Shown one piece after another: positions 46,800 through 56,111 of a stretch of DNA of 64,000 nt (position 1 is the stretch's first letter; each line of letters opens with the position of its first letter). The notes below the pieces were generated by a model that was not told the DNA's origin, made no database searches, and saw nothing but the letters and a program-made list of their open reading frames with translations. Where the stretch lies: NCBI GenBank assembly GCA_039545315.1, contig BCIM01000002.1:2642331-2706330 (forward strand), read 5' to 3'. The DNA comes from Kondoa malvinella (taxonomy: Eukaryota > Basidiomycota > Agaricostilbomycetes > Agaricostilbales > Kondoaceae). Both the position numbers and the translations under genes were made by a program.

Positions 46800-47216
46800 G
46801 CCCGCAGTGAGAATCAGTTGTCAAGCTCTAACAATCCTGGCCAGAACTCATGTATACGAAGGTATGTCTCCAAGGGTCAAACGCATTCCTGCTGATCCAA
46901 ATGTTCAGAGGAGAAGGCGGAACATGACGATGATGAGACCGAAAAGCAAGTCTCACCGTCAGAAAGGGCAAGAGGTTCTCCGTTTTCTGCATACTAGTAT
47001 TACAAAGGGGTCTATCACGCAGATACTGGTTAGGTGAACATAAAGTCACGAGTTTGTGCAATTCAACGATTGGTTCTGCTGTAGATCAGTCTAAGATACA
47101 AGGCTTCTCATACATTAAGCCTCGGCCCTGATGGAGAACGAAAGTGGGCGGGTCAAGCGCGTTTAGTAGATGAATTGTCAACAGCATACATTTGTTCAGC
47201 ATAGATTGTGATCCAC
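46800..47216. other. Convergent intergenic region
   Basis: About 415 bp downstream of the 7-TM gene; no gene or repeat recognised. Confidence 0.4.
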
Positions 47217-47423
47217 TTATCCCTTATGGTCGCTCTCGATGGCGATCTTGCTCAGCGGGTCGCCCGATTCGCGAATGTGGCCGGGTGTTGTGTAGCTGTG
47301 AGCTATAGCAGCAGAAGAGGCTGATGTCGGTTCATCGTGCGGATGGGATGACGAAGATGACGGATCTGCTTGAGCGGCTGATGCCTTCATCCTGAGTAGA
47401 TGAGCTCGAGTTGATCTGCTCAT
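47217..47423 (-). CDS. Small low-complexity ORF, doubtful
   Basis: 68 codons from a true ATG at 47423 (MSRSTRAHLLRMKASAAQ), rich in Ser, Ala and His. It follows the next minus-strand gene with 40 bp between. It could be a tiny separate gene, a terminal exon of that gene, or chance; nothing in the sequence decides. Confidence 0.25.
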   Translation of the reverse strand: MSRSTRAHLLRMKASAAQADPSSSSSHPHDEPTSASSAAIAHSYTTPGHIRESGDPLSKIAIESDHKG

Positions 47424-47462
47424 GGTGACCCATCAAAATGTCAAGGAACGTTTACATGCTGT

Positions 47463-48146
47463 TCAGGTATTGATCCAATCTTTAGAGATGCTAGGAAAGT
47501 CGCCGCCGGACTCCTGATAAAGCAAGTAGGGCTCCAACTCATGCTCGTAGACCTCCAGAAGTTGACGGACGAGGTCACAATGATCGGACGACATCAGCGT
47601 TAGATCCACAGATGCAGTGATTACGGAGGCTTTCTGAAGTAGCATAAGAAGCTCTTCTAGCAGATCCGAAGTCAGAAGAAAGTCAGGAGATTGAAAGCAG
47701 TGTCCTGTAATGCTGAGAGGAGTAGGTTATCTGAAGCGTTTTGTCTTGATAAAGGGAAGTAATGCTTTAAAAGGATGCGCGCAGTCAAGGCGACTAATCG
47801 AGCGGTTCCAAAGTATGTTTTCTTCGGCAGCAGGCCTTGCGAGATATACAGCAGGTCTGTATTACTGTCGGGCAAAGCTATTGATACACGGTTGCCTTGC
47901 GAGGAGAGCGAAACGACAAGTCTCCGGGCTGTCCAGAGGCTATCAGCCTAAGACTATAGTACGGCTTGCCTATGCACGAGCACAGTCGCTCACTGGCTTG
48001 ATAGCGAGGAGCGCTGCTACAAATTCTTGTACATAGCTCGTACTTGCCCAGTATATTGAAGGCTTGGTGCGCTCTTGAACCGGTTGGGCGAGTTGCACCG
48101 AAGACACAAGGAACAGCAAGCAGGGGTATACACGGTCTGGTATCAT
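47463..48146 (-). CDS. Unrecognised helical protein
   Basis: Model from ATG 48146 (MIPDQ), first intron about 60 nt, then KPSIYWASTSYVQEFVAALLAIKP, PLDSPETCRFALLARQ, LLYISQGLLPKKTYFGTARLVALTARILLKHYF and a last exon SPDFLLTSDLLEELLMLLQKASVITASVDLTLMSSDHCDLVRQLLEVYEHELEPYLLY ending at 47463 (given here in shortened form: repeated Leu-rich helices). All-helical, about 190 residues, no membrane segment or signal peptide. The family is not recognised. Head-to-head with VPS51, exactly 100 bp between start codons. The joins near 47880 and 47700 are tentative. Confidence 0.45.
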
Positions 48147-48246
48147 CCAGTTGGCAGCGTCTTTTTATCCATCAGACCCATGATTATCATTTCGTTGTTC
48201 GAATCTAAGTGTCTTTCGACGCAAATCCACGACTCTAGCGCGCGCA
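48147..48246. promoter_or_regulatory. Short bidirectional promoter (unknown gene / VPS51)
   Basis: 100 bp between divergent ATGs. It contains several GACTC/TTCG-type words but no motif I can name. Confidence 0.35.
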
Positions 48247-49187
48247 ATGGCAGCTCCGCCAATGACCAGAAAGCATTCTGCAACTTCAGCAGGTAGCGCA
48301 GGCTCATCAGCGACTGTCTCGCCGCGCTTGAACCGAACTTCATCACATCAGGGAAACACGCTTGAACGGACTACTGTACGTGTTTGTTATTACTTATACG
48401 ATCCATACTGAGCGTATGACAGGCGAAAAGAAGAGCTAGAAATTTGTTGAGAGATTATTATGGCTTGAACGAGCCTTCGACCGATAACCCAGGTTCGTCT
48501 GTTGTCCTTGACTCAGCTTTGGCTGATGTACAACTACGTCGGCGGACAGACTCGCCCACACCGGACGCGAAACAGCTGTTCGACCATCTGTACTCCTCTG
48601 CTTCATTACTCGCTATGCTCAAGAAGGAGAACGAAACCTTGACTGAAATTAAAGAGCTCGACAGCGAGCGACAAGCTCTCGTCTATAACCATCATCATGA
48701 ACTGATAGATGCGAGCGATACGATCAAAAAGGTACAATATCTCATCTCCCATCACATTCACTAAATGTTAAACAGATGAAGTCCCGCGCAGAGAGCTTAG
48801 ATCTCTCTCTAGACGCCTTAAGATCTTCCTTTGAATCAATTTCACAACTCACCACTTCTCTTTCGCTCTCGAACCCCGCTGCTCCTTCTGTCAATGGATT
48901 AGACCCGCTGAAACACTTACCACCGCTATTGGATCTACCTACTGAGCTTCGGGTCTTGCTACAAAGTGAGAAAAGAAGTGAAGCAAATACATTATGGGGT
49001 AGTAGAGAAGTTCGTCTTGCGTTCATCATCCGAGATATCGGTTGTTGACCGTCTTGTCGAACAGCCTATATTGAGATCGTGGGAAGAAGCTGGTGTTAAG
49101 GGCGTCGCGGAGCTAAGTAAAGAGTGTAGGGAGGTATTGAGTCGGAATCGGAGACCTAGTGGAGCGACTTTGTTGGATGGTCAATGA
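48247..49187 (+). CDS. VPS51: VPS51, subunit of the GARP/EARP tethering complex
   Basis: Small Vps51/Ang2-type protein that links GARP (Vps52-53-54) to t-SNARE Tlg1 for endosome-to-Golgi retrograde transport. ATG 48247 starts a Ser-rich N-terminus (MAAPPMTRKHSATS). Then comes the family core RRARNLLRDYYGLNEP, DAKQLFDHLYSSASLLAMLKKENETLTEIKELDSERQALVYNHHHELIDASDTIKKMKSRAESL (shown in parts: xLxxLLxxExxLxxExxxLDsExqxLVYxNYxK type). After an intron with a gttcgt donor it reads EPILRSWEEAGVKGVAELSKECREVL. About 265 residues in four exons, in the size range of fungal Vps51. An apparent frame change at about 49000 is resolved by that intron, so the gene is intact. Confidence 0.85.
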
Positions 49188-49610
49188 TTTAATTGCCCGC
49201 TGATCTAGGTACGCTGAAGTTATGCACCAGCTGAGTTGTGGCTGATTCAGCTGACATCACAGGCAGATGAAAGTTATATCTTCGAAGCTTGTCGATATCA
49301 AGTAAAAGACAACACTCGATCACCTTGGTTCGTCGAGCCTTCTTGCACATACGATGAGCGCTGACGTCTCGTCTAGGCATTAATGTACAATCCTGTCACC
49401 AGTCGGCAATAAGAGCAGCTCAGATTAATCGGATCAAGCGCCGAGCCTGGTCAACAAGCATGCTAGCATTGTTGGCGAATGTACAAGCTCGTGATATGTT
49501 ATATCCAATGCATCATCATCGTGAATGTCTAAATGCTCCAGAGCCAACGATACCAAATCAATCGTACAAAGTAAAAGGGGGGAAAAAGGTACAAGACAGT
49601 CCAGCCTTAA
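49188..49610. other. Convergent intergenic region
   Basis: 423 bp between the VPS51 stop and the Rho gene stop; no feature recognised. Confidence 0.4.
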
Positions 49611-50694
49611 TCACAGTATCTGTACATTATCAGTATTTCTGCCAGCTGAACATAAAGGTCAAGGACGCACCACGCAATTCTTCTTCTTCAACAACTTCAA
49701 TCCTTTCTTGCCTTGTAAATTCTTATCCAAGGCAGCATCAAACAACTCTTGCACGCCAAATCTCGTTTTAGCCGAACATTCCGCATAGTGCGCTCCGATC
49801 GCTGTTCCGCAATGAGATTCACACCCAATCCAAAAGAAAGATGAAGGAAGCGGACCTTTGGCTACTGCGGAACCTTCTTCATACGTGACCGGTTTCTTTC
49901 CTTGCGCACCGAGCATCTCGATTTCTCGTTTGGACTTGCGTAGGTCGACTTTGTTCCCTATTAGGTAGACAGTCGCGTCTGTACCACAGATAAGCTACCT
50001 GATCAGTCACGAGACAGATTGGCAAGCTGTAACGGCACCTGGGCAGAAATGCTCTACTTCCGGATGCCACTGTCACAATATTAGCTAGAGCATGATGTGA
50101 AAGAGGTAGAAGGTACCTTGTCTTGAATGTTTTCCAGACTGACAGGATAATTGATCGCGAAGCATATGAGAACAATGTCCGCTTGATTGTAGGAAAGCGG
50201 TCGTAAGCGATCCTGTGACAACCACTCCATCTGAACACTATAAGAGCGCATTAGATGGAAAGGACGCACGTATTCTTCTTGACCCGCTGTATCCCATAAT
50301 GTAAGCTCTATCAATTTTCCTTCGCGCGGTATTCTGTGTTAATAAAGCCTCATGAAAAACATTCATTAGAGAGTCCCTTGCTACGCACTGAACCGCATAG
50401 GTCTCAAAGACAGTCGGGACATATTCCTATGTCTCATATCAGCTTTCCATTCTCAACAAAACAGTCCGAGCTCACCTCTGGAAACTCTTCTTTCGCAAAG
50501 ACAAACAGCAGACACGTCTTTCCACAGCCTCCATCACCGACCTGCATACGCATTAAGGTTGATTAGATGACAGAAGAGGGCGAACTGACAATGACCAATT
50601 TCCTAGTTATATCAGGCAAACGAGGTGTTGCCCCTTGGTCTGTAGAGGAGAATGCTAGACCTTGTGAGGACCTTGAAGAATGTGTGGACTGCAT
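49611..50694 (-). CDS. Rho-family GTPase (Rho4-like) with split CVIL prenylation motif
   Basis: Membrane-anchored small GTPase controlling actin and cell-wall synthesis. ATG 50694; a 35-residue N-terminal extension ([15 protein letters not shown]) precedes [25 protein letters not shown] (P-loop GDGGCGKT), switch I VPTVFETY, switch [14 protein letters not shown]...[20 protein letters not shown], the NKVD base motif ([15 protein letters not shown]), an insert-like segment and ECSAKT. The C-terminus is basic ([12 protein letters not shown]). The last coding exon is only 9 nt (49611-49619) and supplies Ile-Leu-stop, completing CVIL, a geranylgeranylation box. Without that exon the frame ends CVVRP, which would not be prenylated. 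Nine or so exons, about 225 residues. The N-terminal extension and CxIL box point to the Rho4 type; a Rho1/Rac type is less likely. Confidence 0.9.
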
Positions 50695-50961
50695 CACAGC
50701 AGCGCGCGAGAACACACAGAGGAGAGCTTCAGTAGAAAAAAGTAAATAGAAGTCGACGTCGCGTTCGATGCGAAGGTGCGCGTCGGTAGAGCTGCTGGGG
50801 TATCAAGAGGTCTGCTGCAGAGTGTCTGGCAACGAAATGAGGGCGAAGAGAGATGCTGGGAGCGGGAAGAGAGTCGTCAAGCAGGCTTCTCCCGGTACAG
50901 CCATTATTGGCAGTCATACAGTCATATCCACGACAGCTCTGGCTATCAAGACACAGTCACT

Positions 50962-51412
50962 ATGCGTAGGTCTAGTCCCTCAGAGGTACACCATTTCTTG
51001 CTCAGCCAGGTCAGCAGGTACATCATTGCTCGATGCTCCGGATGAAGTACTTGAGGCAATTCTCTGCTTGCTTCCGCCCAATACAGTCAGAAGTTGTCTA
51101 CATGTGTCCCGGCTGAGGAACCTCGCCCTCGGCCTAAACGCTGTGACTTTGGATGGACTGATCTCAATCAACGCTCCCTTGGCAAGAGTCTTACTAGACA
51201 GACTGTATCCGCTGAGCGCGTCTGCTTTGGCCTTCTTGTTGGCGAAATGGCAAATCTCAAAAGGCGAATTCAACATTACTGTCAGGCCGGCTGGAAATTG
51301 GTCTAAGGAAGATAAAGTCATGCTCCAGATCAAGATAGCCAGTGCCCAGTATACTCGGATGCTGATCAATTCCTTACAGCATCTTTTGGGAAGAAAGTGC
51401 ATGTGTTTCTAG
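50962..51412 (+). CDS. Short F-box-like protein 4 (subfamily B, internally deleted)
   Basis: The first exon is only ATGC (50962-50965), then a 39-nt intron. The protein of about 137 residues begins MPRSAGTSLLDAPDEVLEAILCLLPPNTVRSCLHVSRL (F-box), followed at once by the C-terminal part INAPLARVLLDRLYPLSASALAFLLAKWQ. In F-box gene 5 these same two parts are separated by about 200 residues of LRR-like sequence, so this copy looks like an internal deletion. The same four-base first exon is present in gene 5. It could work as a short F-box protein, for example as a competitor, or be decaying. A longer ATG-initiated frame from 50768 exists but has no conserved content. Confidence 0.6.
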
Positions 51413-51716
51413 CGAGACGATGCTTGCCGGGGAGCCGCACTGGAGCTTGTTCAAAGTTGAAGATCCAATTTGGGAGTAATGTTGGGATGGCGTGATCAAT
51501 GAAAGGACTCGAGACAGGCCAATCTGCTACGACGAGGCGATAATATTGGTTCTCAGACGAGCGATAATATGGCTGCCTGGATACTAGTATTCATAATATT
51601 GATGCAATTTAGGCGCTGCGCTGGCGAACAGCTATAACTTTGTCATATCCTAAATTGTTCCTATCTCTTCCAATATACATTTCGGTCCTCAATTTCGTAG
51701 CGCAAGCCAAGCCAGC

Positions 51717-52914
51717 CTAGTCTAAACAACCGTGTTCGACACCATCCTACCAAGATACGATATCAGTGGATGAGTTGACGAAGAGAGTAACCAGCTTACT
51801 GCGTGAGTGTGGCAGGCACCGGCAGCGCCCACAGCAGGAATGTCCGCGGAAGGCTCAGCAGTAGCCGCTACGGAAGTTGGACCGGCATCTACGCTGTTAG
51901 TTGTAGCAGACATGGTTGCCATAGCTTCTTCAGGTGAGATGGCACATCCGTCATTTGGAGCAGCAATATCACGAGCATAAGCGTCTAGAGCGTAGTACTG
52001 CAGACAGAGTTGGAGTGAGCAAGGATATGTACCTGTTATTTGAAAACAAACCTGAAAGGTGTTTTGGTTGAAAGCGGCAAGACTATTGTTGGTAGCTGCG
52101 AGTTCTAAACAACCGGCGTATGAGTCGCTGACGTGTTCGACTGTTTCTCCAAAGATGGTCGGGATGTCTGTGATTCCGTAATGAGCAAAGCTACCCGAAA
52201 TACGCGAGGGGAGCATACGGGTCATGCGATGCATCAAATCGGTGCTGAGCCAGTCAGATGGGTTCGCGACGCCGATGATATTGTCGCCTTTGCATAGTTG
52301 ATCAAGAGCGAAACGAGATGTGTATGTCGGAGGGCAGATGACAGTCTCTTGAGTAGCATTTTCGCCTCTCCAGTGACCAGCCCAAGGACCACGTTCAGAG
52401 ACCTGTAAGCAGGTTGTGGGCGGACTTTCAGAATAGATGGTTCAGAGGAACGTGCCAGAGCGCAGTTGCCGTCTGGATTGTCGCAACGCAGAAGAACCCC
52501 GCTCTTTTTTCAATCAGCGACTAGTCACCAAGACTATTGGTGAGCGAGTCACTCGCGTAGAAACCGACGACAGATGAAGCAGGAGCGGAACCAAAGTAGC
52601 GGATGTACAGCTCGTCAGTAACACCGTTACGAAGAGTGCGGTCAATAGCATGGCGCGAGACGGCGTTCATTTGCTCGATACCTCCACGGAGGAAAGCTTG
52701 TTGGCTGTCGTTGCAGGATTCACTGGAGAGCCCAAGTCAATAAAGTCACGGCGACACTGACAGAAGCGTACTGGATTTGAATTTCCTGAGTGAAAGCACT
52801 TTCGTTCCAAGCACCACCAATCTACTGGCGGGCAACAAGAGGAGCTGGTGCGAAAGGAGCTGCAACAGCGACTTTGGCAGCGAGCAAAAGAGCAGCAGTA
52901 ATTTGGCACAACAT
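51717..52914 (-). CDS. Asp f 2/Pra1-like secreted zinc-binding protein with altered HRxxH
   Basis: Fungal HRXXH-domain family (Aspergillus Asp f 2, Candida Pra1), secreted proteins that bind zinc and, in pathogens, host proteins. The signal peptide is MLCQITAALLLAAKVAVAAP from ATG 52914. Family landmarks: GAWNESAFTQEIQI, ESCNDSQQAFLRGGIEQMNAVSRHA, YIRYFGSAPASSVVGFY, LLRCDNPDGNCAL, WAGHWRGENATQETVICPPTYTSR, then the motif region DLMHRMTRMLP, and HVSDSYAGCLELA, LQYYALDAYARDIA. The last exon supplies the C-terminal metal motif: CHTHADGVEHGC. The usual HRxxH is HRMTR, so the second histidine is missing. Two introns (52504-52556 and 52403-52455) fit only as GC..AG; if they are wrong, the gene carries a frameshift. 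No zinc transporter gene adjoins it, unlike the Candida PRA1-ZRT1 pair. Confidence 0.75.
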
Positions 52915-53527
52915 TGGAATTGGATAATGAAAGAAAAGGGAACTTCTGTTGCCAGTCATAGGGAGGAGAAGAGGACCTTCATGGACATCAATCACACACA
53001 GACGTAGAGGAAGACCGGAACCGAGGTTATGGGCCATGCAGGCGAGACGTGATCATGAAAGAAGGTTATCTTGGCGCTCACGAGGCGCTTGCGAGAGCAC
53101 TGCACACTGGCACTGCACGAGCTGAGCTATACTCCATACGTACAGTTGACAAGTAAAGAGAGGTTTCTGTGAGCAAGCCATGATCGGCGCGCAATCACTG
53201 CACAATCTGAATATGGGCTATGCCTTTGTACGGCTGACGCGAGAGTTTGGTGTCGAATCAAAGAAGAGGGTATGGATTGGCAGAGACATGCCTCTTTAAC
53301 GTGACTTTGAGTTGTGTAATTACGGCTGAGCCTTGAAGATGTTTCCGGAACAACGAGGCTTGGACATATTCTGAAGAACTTACTCTGACTGCTCCAGCGA
53401 AGCCTTCGTTCAAGGTTCGGAGCCATTTTGTCGCCTTGGTGTTGTGCATAAAGGCAAGGGAAGAAGTGGTCGGTTGAAGGAGAAGCTATAACAGGGCAAG
53501 GTCGTTGCGCCCTTTGACATTCCTGTC
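52915..53527. other. Divergent promoter region, Pra1-like / F-box 5
   Basis: 613 bp between two divergent starts. Minus-strand frames here are not conserved. I see no zinc-responsive (Zap1-type ACCTTNAAGGT) element, though only exact matches could be looked for by eye. Confidence 0.4.
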
Positions 53528-54627
53528 ATGCGTAAGTATGGCTGTCCTGCAGAGTCTGGCATATCGCTGAGTGAGAGCAAACAGCTGGCCTGTTAGATAT
53601 ACCGCCAGAGACTTTAGAGGTGGTATTTTGTCAACTTCTGCCGCAACGCCTTGTGAAGTGTCTATATATCTGCAAGGCTCTCACAAGCATCGTGGAATGG
53701 AAACCACTGCATAGGCAAATCAGGTTGGGTCAAGCCTCTAGCATCCTGAAGCTCCGCCAGCATCTGATGCTGAACCCGCGATATCAATCACTGGTGAATA
53801 GCATTCGACTAGACCCTCACAACAGCGATACGAATTCTACAGAACACTTTGCTTGGTTCATGCTGATACCTCTGCTTGAAATCGTTCCGTCTCTGCAATC
53901 TCTCTCTGGGGCTTCTTCTGCGTGGCACAGAATGGCAGCATCATCTTTTCCAAACCATTCTGCAACATAACAGAAAGCTGCGACATGTGTTCCTGGAACG
54001 AGCTGGCCGCACACACGTCAATTACCTCTGGCACATCGAAATGGCACTTACACTCGCTAGTCTACCACAACTCCAGTCTTTGAGTCTCACACCATTCGAC
54101 ACACTACCAGACAGGCCCTTCATGGTCCTTGGACAGTTACGACAGTTAGAGATGTCATTGCAGGAATTTTCAAGGGGCGAATTGGGGAGGCTCGTATCGT
54201 TACTGCCCGCCAACTTGGAGTCCTTTTCACTTAGGAATGCCATGGTGTCCCCCGCGATCTACCAGCTATACTGTCCCATTGCCTGCCAAATTTGGTCATC
54301 CTTTCACTTATTAATATCGACTTTTACGACCATCGGACAATGCTTCACCAAGTCGATTGGGCCTCGAAGATGACGCGGCTACGATATTTCGCCGTCAACT
54401 CTGCATCCATTCCGCTAGCAAGAGTTGTCCTGAGTAATTTCGGTACTTCGCTCACCCCAGAATGGATTGCGTTGCTGCTATTACGGTGGAAGGGTATAGA
54501 CTTTGAGTCTAGGGTCACTGTGCATCATGATGAGGAAGTCGATCTGTTTTCGGATGCAGAAAAGCTCATGATGTTTGTGCTTATTCGATCTTTTGCACAC
54601 TTGAACCTAGATCTCATCGTGCTCTAG
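53528..54627 (+). CDS. F-box-like LRR protein 5 (subfamily B)
   Basis: The first exon is ATGC at 53528, then a 65-nt or so intron to IPPETLEVVFCQLLPQRLVKCLYICKALT (F-box). LRR-like strands follow: LLEIVPSLQSLSG, KLRHVFLERAGRTHV, LASLPQLQSLSLTPF, LGQLRQLEMSLQEF, LPANLESFSLRNA, MTRLRYFAVNSASIPLARVVLSNFG, and the end HLNLDLIVL. An intron of about 53 nt near 53921-53973 keeps the frame. At about 54268-54290 the frame changes between PAIYQLYCPI and LPNLVILSL: either an 84-nt intron removes that LRR, or the gene has a one-base shift. About 330 residues. Paralogue of the short gene 4. Confidence 0.62.
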
Positions 54628-54848
54628 ACTATTGCTGCGGACAGCAAGTTCTCCTTGGACTTTGACGCGCGCAATACTATCGCCGAGGTGTTGGCTTCTG
54701 AAAACCATTGGAGTCTGTATAATAGGGATGAGACCCATCTTATTGACTAGTCTAAGCGTGCAAGAACGATTAGGGGCATGTGGGTAATTGTGTGTTGCTT
54801 CGAGGTTATTACCGACGTCGATCCTCCAAATTTAGCAGCTGAAATCAG

Positions 54849-55684
54849 ATGAGCACCAAGGCAATAGGCAAGCACTCGGAAGTAATTGCCATCAGCAGAA
54901 AGCTGACTGTAGGCCCCGATCAGATCAACAGTGCGTTTCCCAACATTTCGAGGACTTCGACATTGACAAGTTTCAAAGAGAGTATAGCGGCAGCTATAAC
55001 AGCAAAGTCGAGGCCGCTCCTGCTGCGAAGGATTTGAAGAACACAGCATGGTCAAAGCCTGACTTTACGCTGCCAACGCCTGGCCTTGCTTTCTTGTTTC
55101 ACCTGGAATGCGATATGGAAAGCTTTCATGTCGTTGGCGATGGCCCGCATGGTAATCGCTCTACTGTTATATTCAAAGGTCAGCTGCAGTAACCAGTTCT
55201 TGCTCAGAGCTGATGCAAAACAGGCGGACGCTTCGAGGTAGATCAAAGGTAGCGTCATAGAGGTTAGCTGAATGTTGTACAGGGCCCTCGTATGCGAGGC
55301 GAGATCATGCCAGGCGGAGGAGATTGGTATGCTCCACTCTCTTTGCACATCCTTGCTAACACGCAATCAAGGGAAATTGTCAAGGACACCAAAGATGCTC
55401 AAGGACAAGATCTACAGACGGCCTACCTCGATACGCGTTATAATCTAAAGACGCACGACGGAGCGATCATCTACTTGCAAACAACTGGAGCAAGGACAGG
55501 CCCCAAAGCCGTGCTAGAAAGTCTAGGCGACAAAGAGGTGTCGCCTAACGAATACCGCATGCGACTCGCGCTCAAGATGGAGACTGGCGACGCGCGGTAT
55601 TCCTGGCTCAATCAGTCTGTGGCTATTGCTTCGAGCGCAAGAGTTGGAACGCAAGTGATTTACGACGCTTATCTGGTCGTATAG
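54849..55684 (+). CDS. DUF3237 family protein
   Basis: Beta-barrel protein of the DUF3237 family, of unknown function, common in fungi and bacteria. A tentative start at ATG 54849 (MSTKAIGKHSE), then QHFEDFDIDKFQREY. The DUF3237 core is PTPGLAFLFHLECDMESFHVVGDGPHGNRSTVIFKGGRFEG, PRMRGEIMPGGGDWYAPLS, TAYLDTRYNLKTHDGAIIYLQTTGARTG, YRMRLALKMETGDARYSWLN and VIYDAYLVV at the C-terminus (given piecewise). Choosing the gtagat donor gives the family join RFEGPRMRG. Four exons, about 230 residues, complete. The N-terminal 60 residues are outside the usual domain. Confidence 0.82.
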
Positions 55685-56111
55685 CGGGAAATTCCCAATT
55701 TCAGAAGTTGCCTTCTGACTACATCAAGCTCACCTTCCCGTCCTCATTCTCTGTACCTTCACTCTCGTTGTCATTCCTCGTCATATTCACCGGGTGCCTG
55801 CAGTTCAAGTGTACGACATGATCGATGATTGCTGCGCAGCAGGATCGACAAGATAGTCTCAGCTCCCGAATCTTTGCTATCTCGTTGATACGGCTCTTGA
55901 AAGCTCATAGGAAGACGTTCTTCTTGTTCAGATCAACCGGGTATCCCAGAAGACCAGCGGCCATATCATATCATCCTTTGTTTCTCCGGTAAAATACTCA
56001 TTTTGCTAACCCCTGCTTTCTCTCTTCGATCTTTCAAGTTCCTCTACCGTGCCTTGTATCGTCTAGTCGTCTCGCCTTCATTCCTTACTTTTATATTATA
56101 CATTCTTTAAG
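55685..56111. other. Promoter region of the second AA9 gene
   Basis: 427 bp, pyrimidine-rich on the plus strand from about 55980 to 56105, typical of a fungal leader for an expressed gene. Contains cggg/cccg words but no CreA or XlnR site I would call. Confidence 0.4.

Noticed and set aside
48966..49060. Frameshift in VPS51
   Set aside because: An intron with a gttcgt donor and aacag acceptor joins both halves in frame and restores EPILRSWEEAGVKGV.
53921..53973. Frameshift in F-box gene 5 near 53920
   Set aside because: A 53-nt GT..AG intron explains the change and keeps the LRR sequence.
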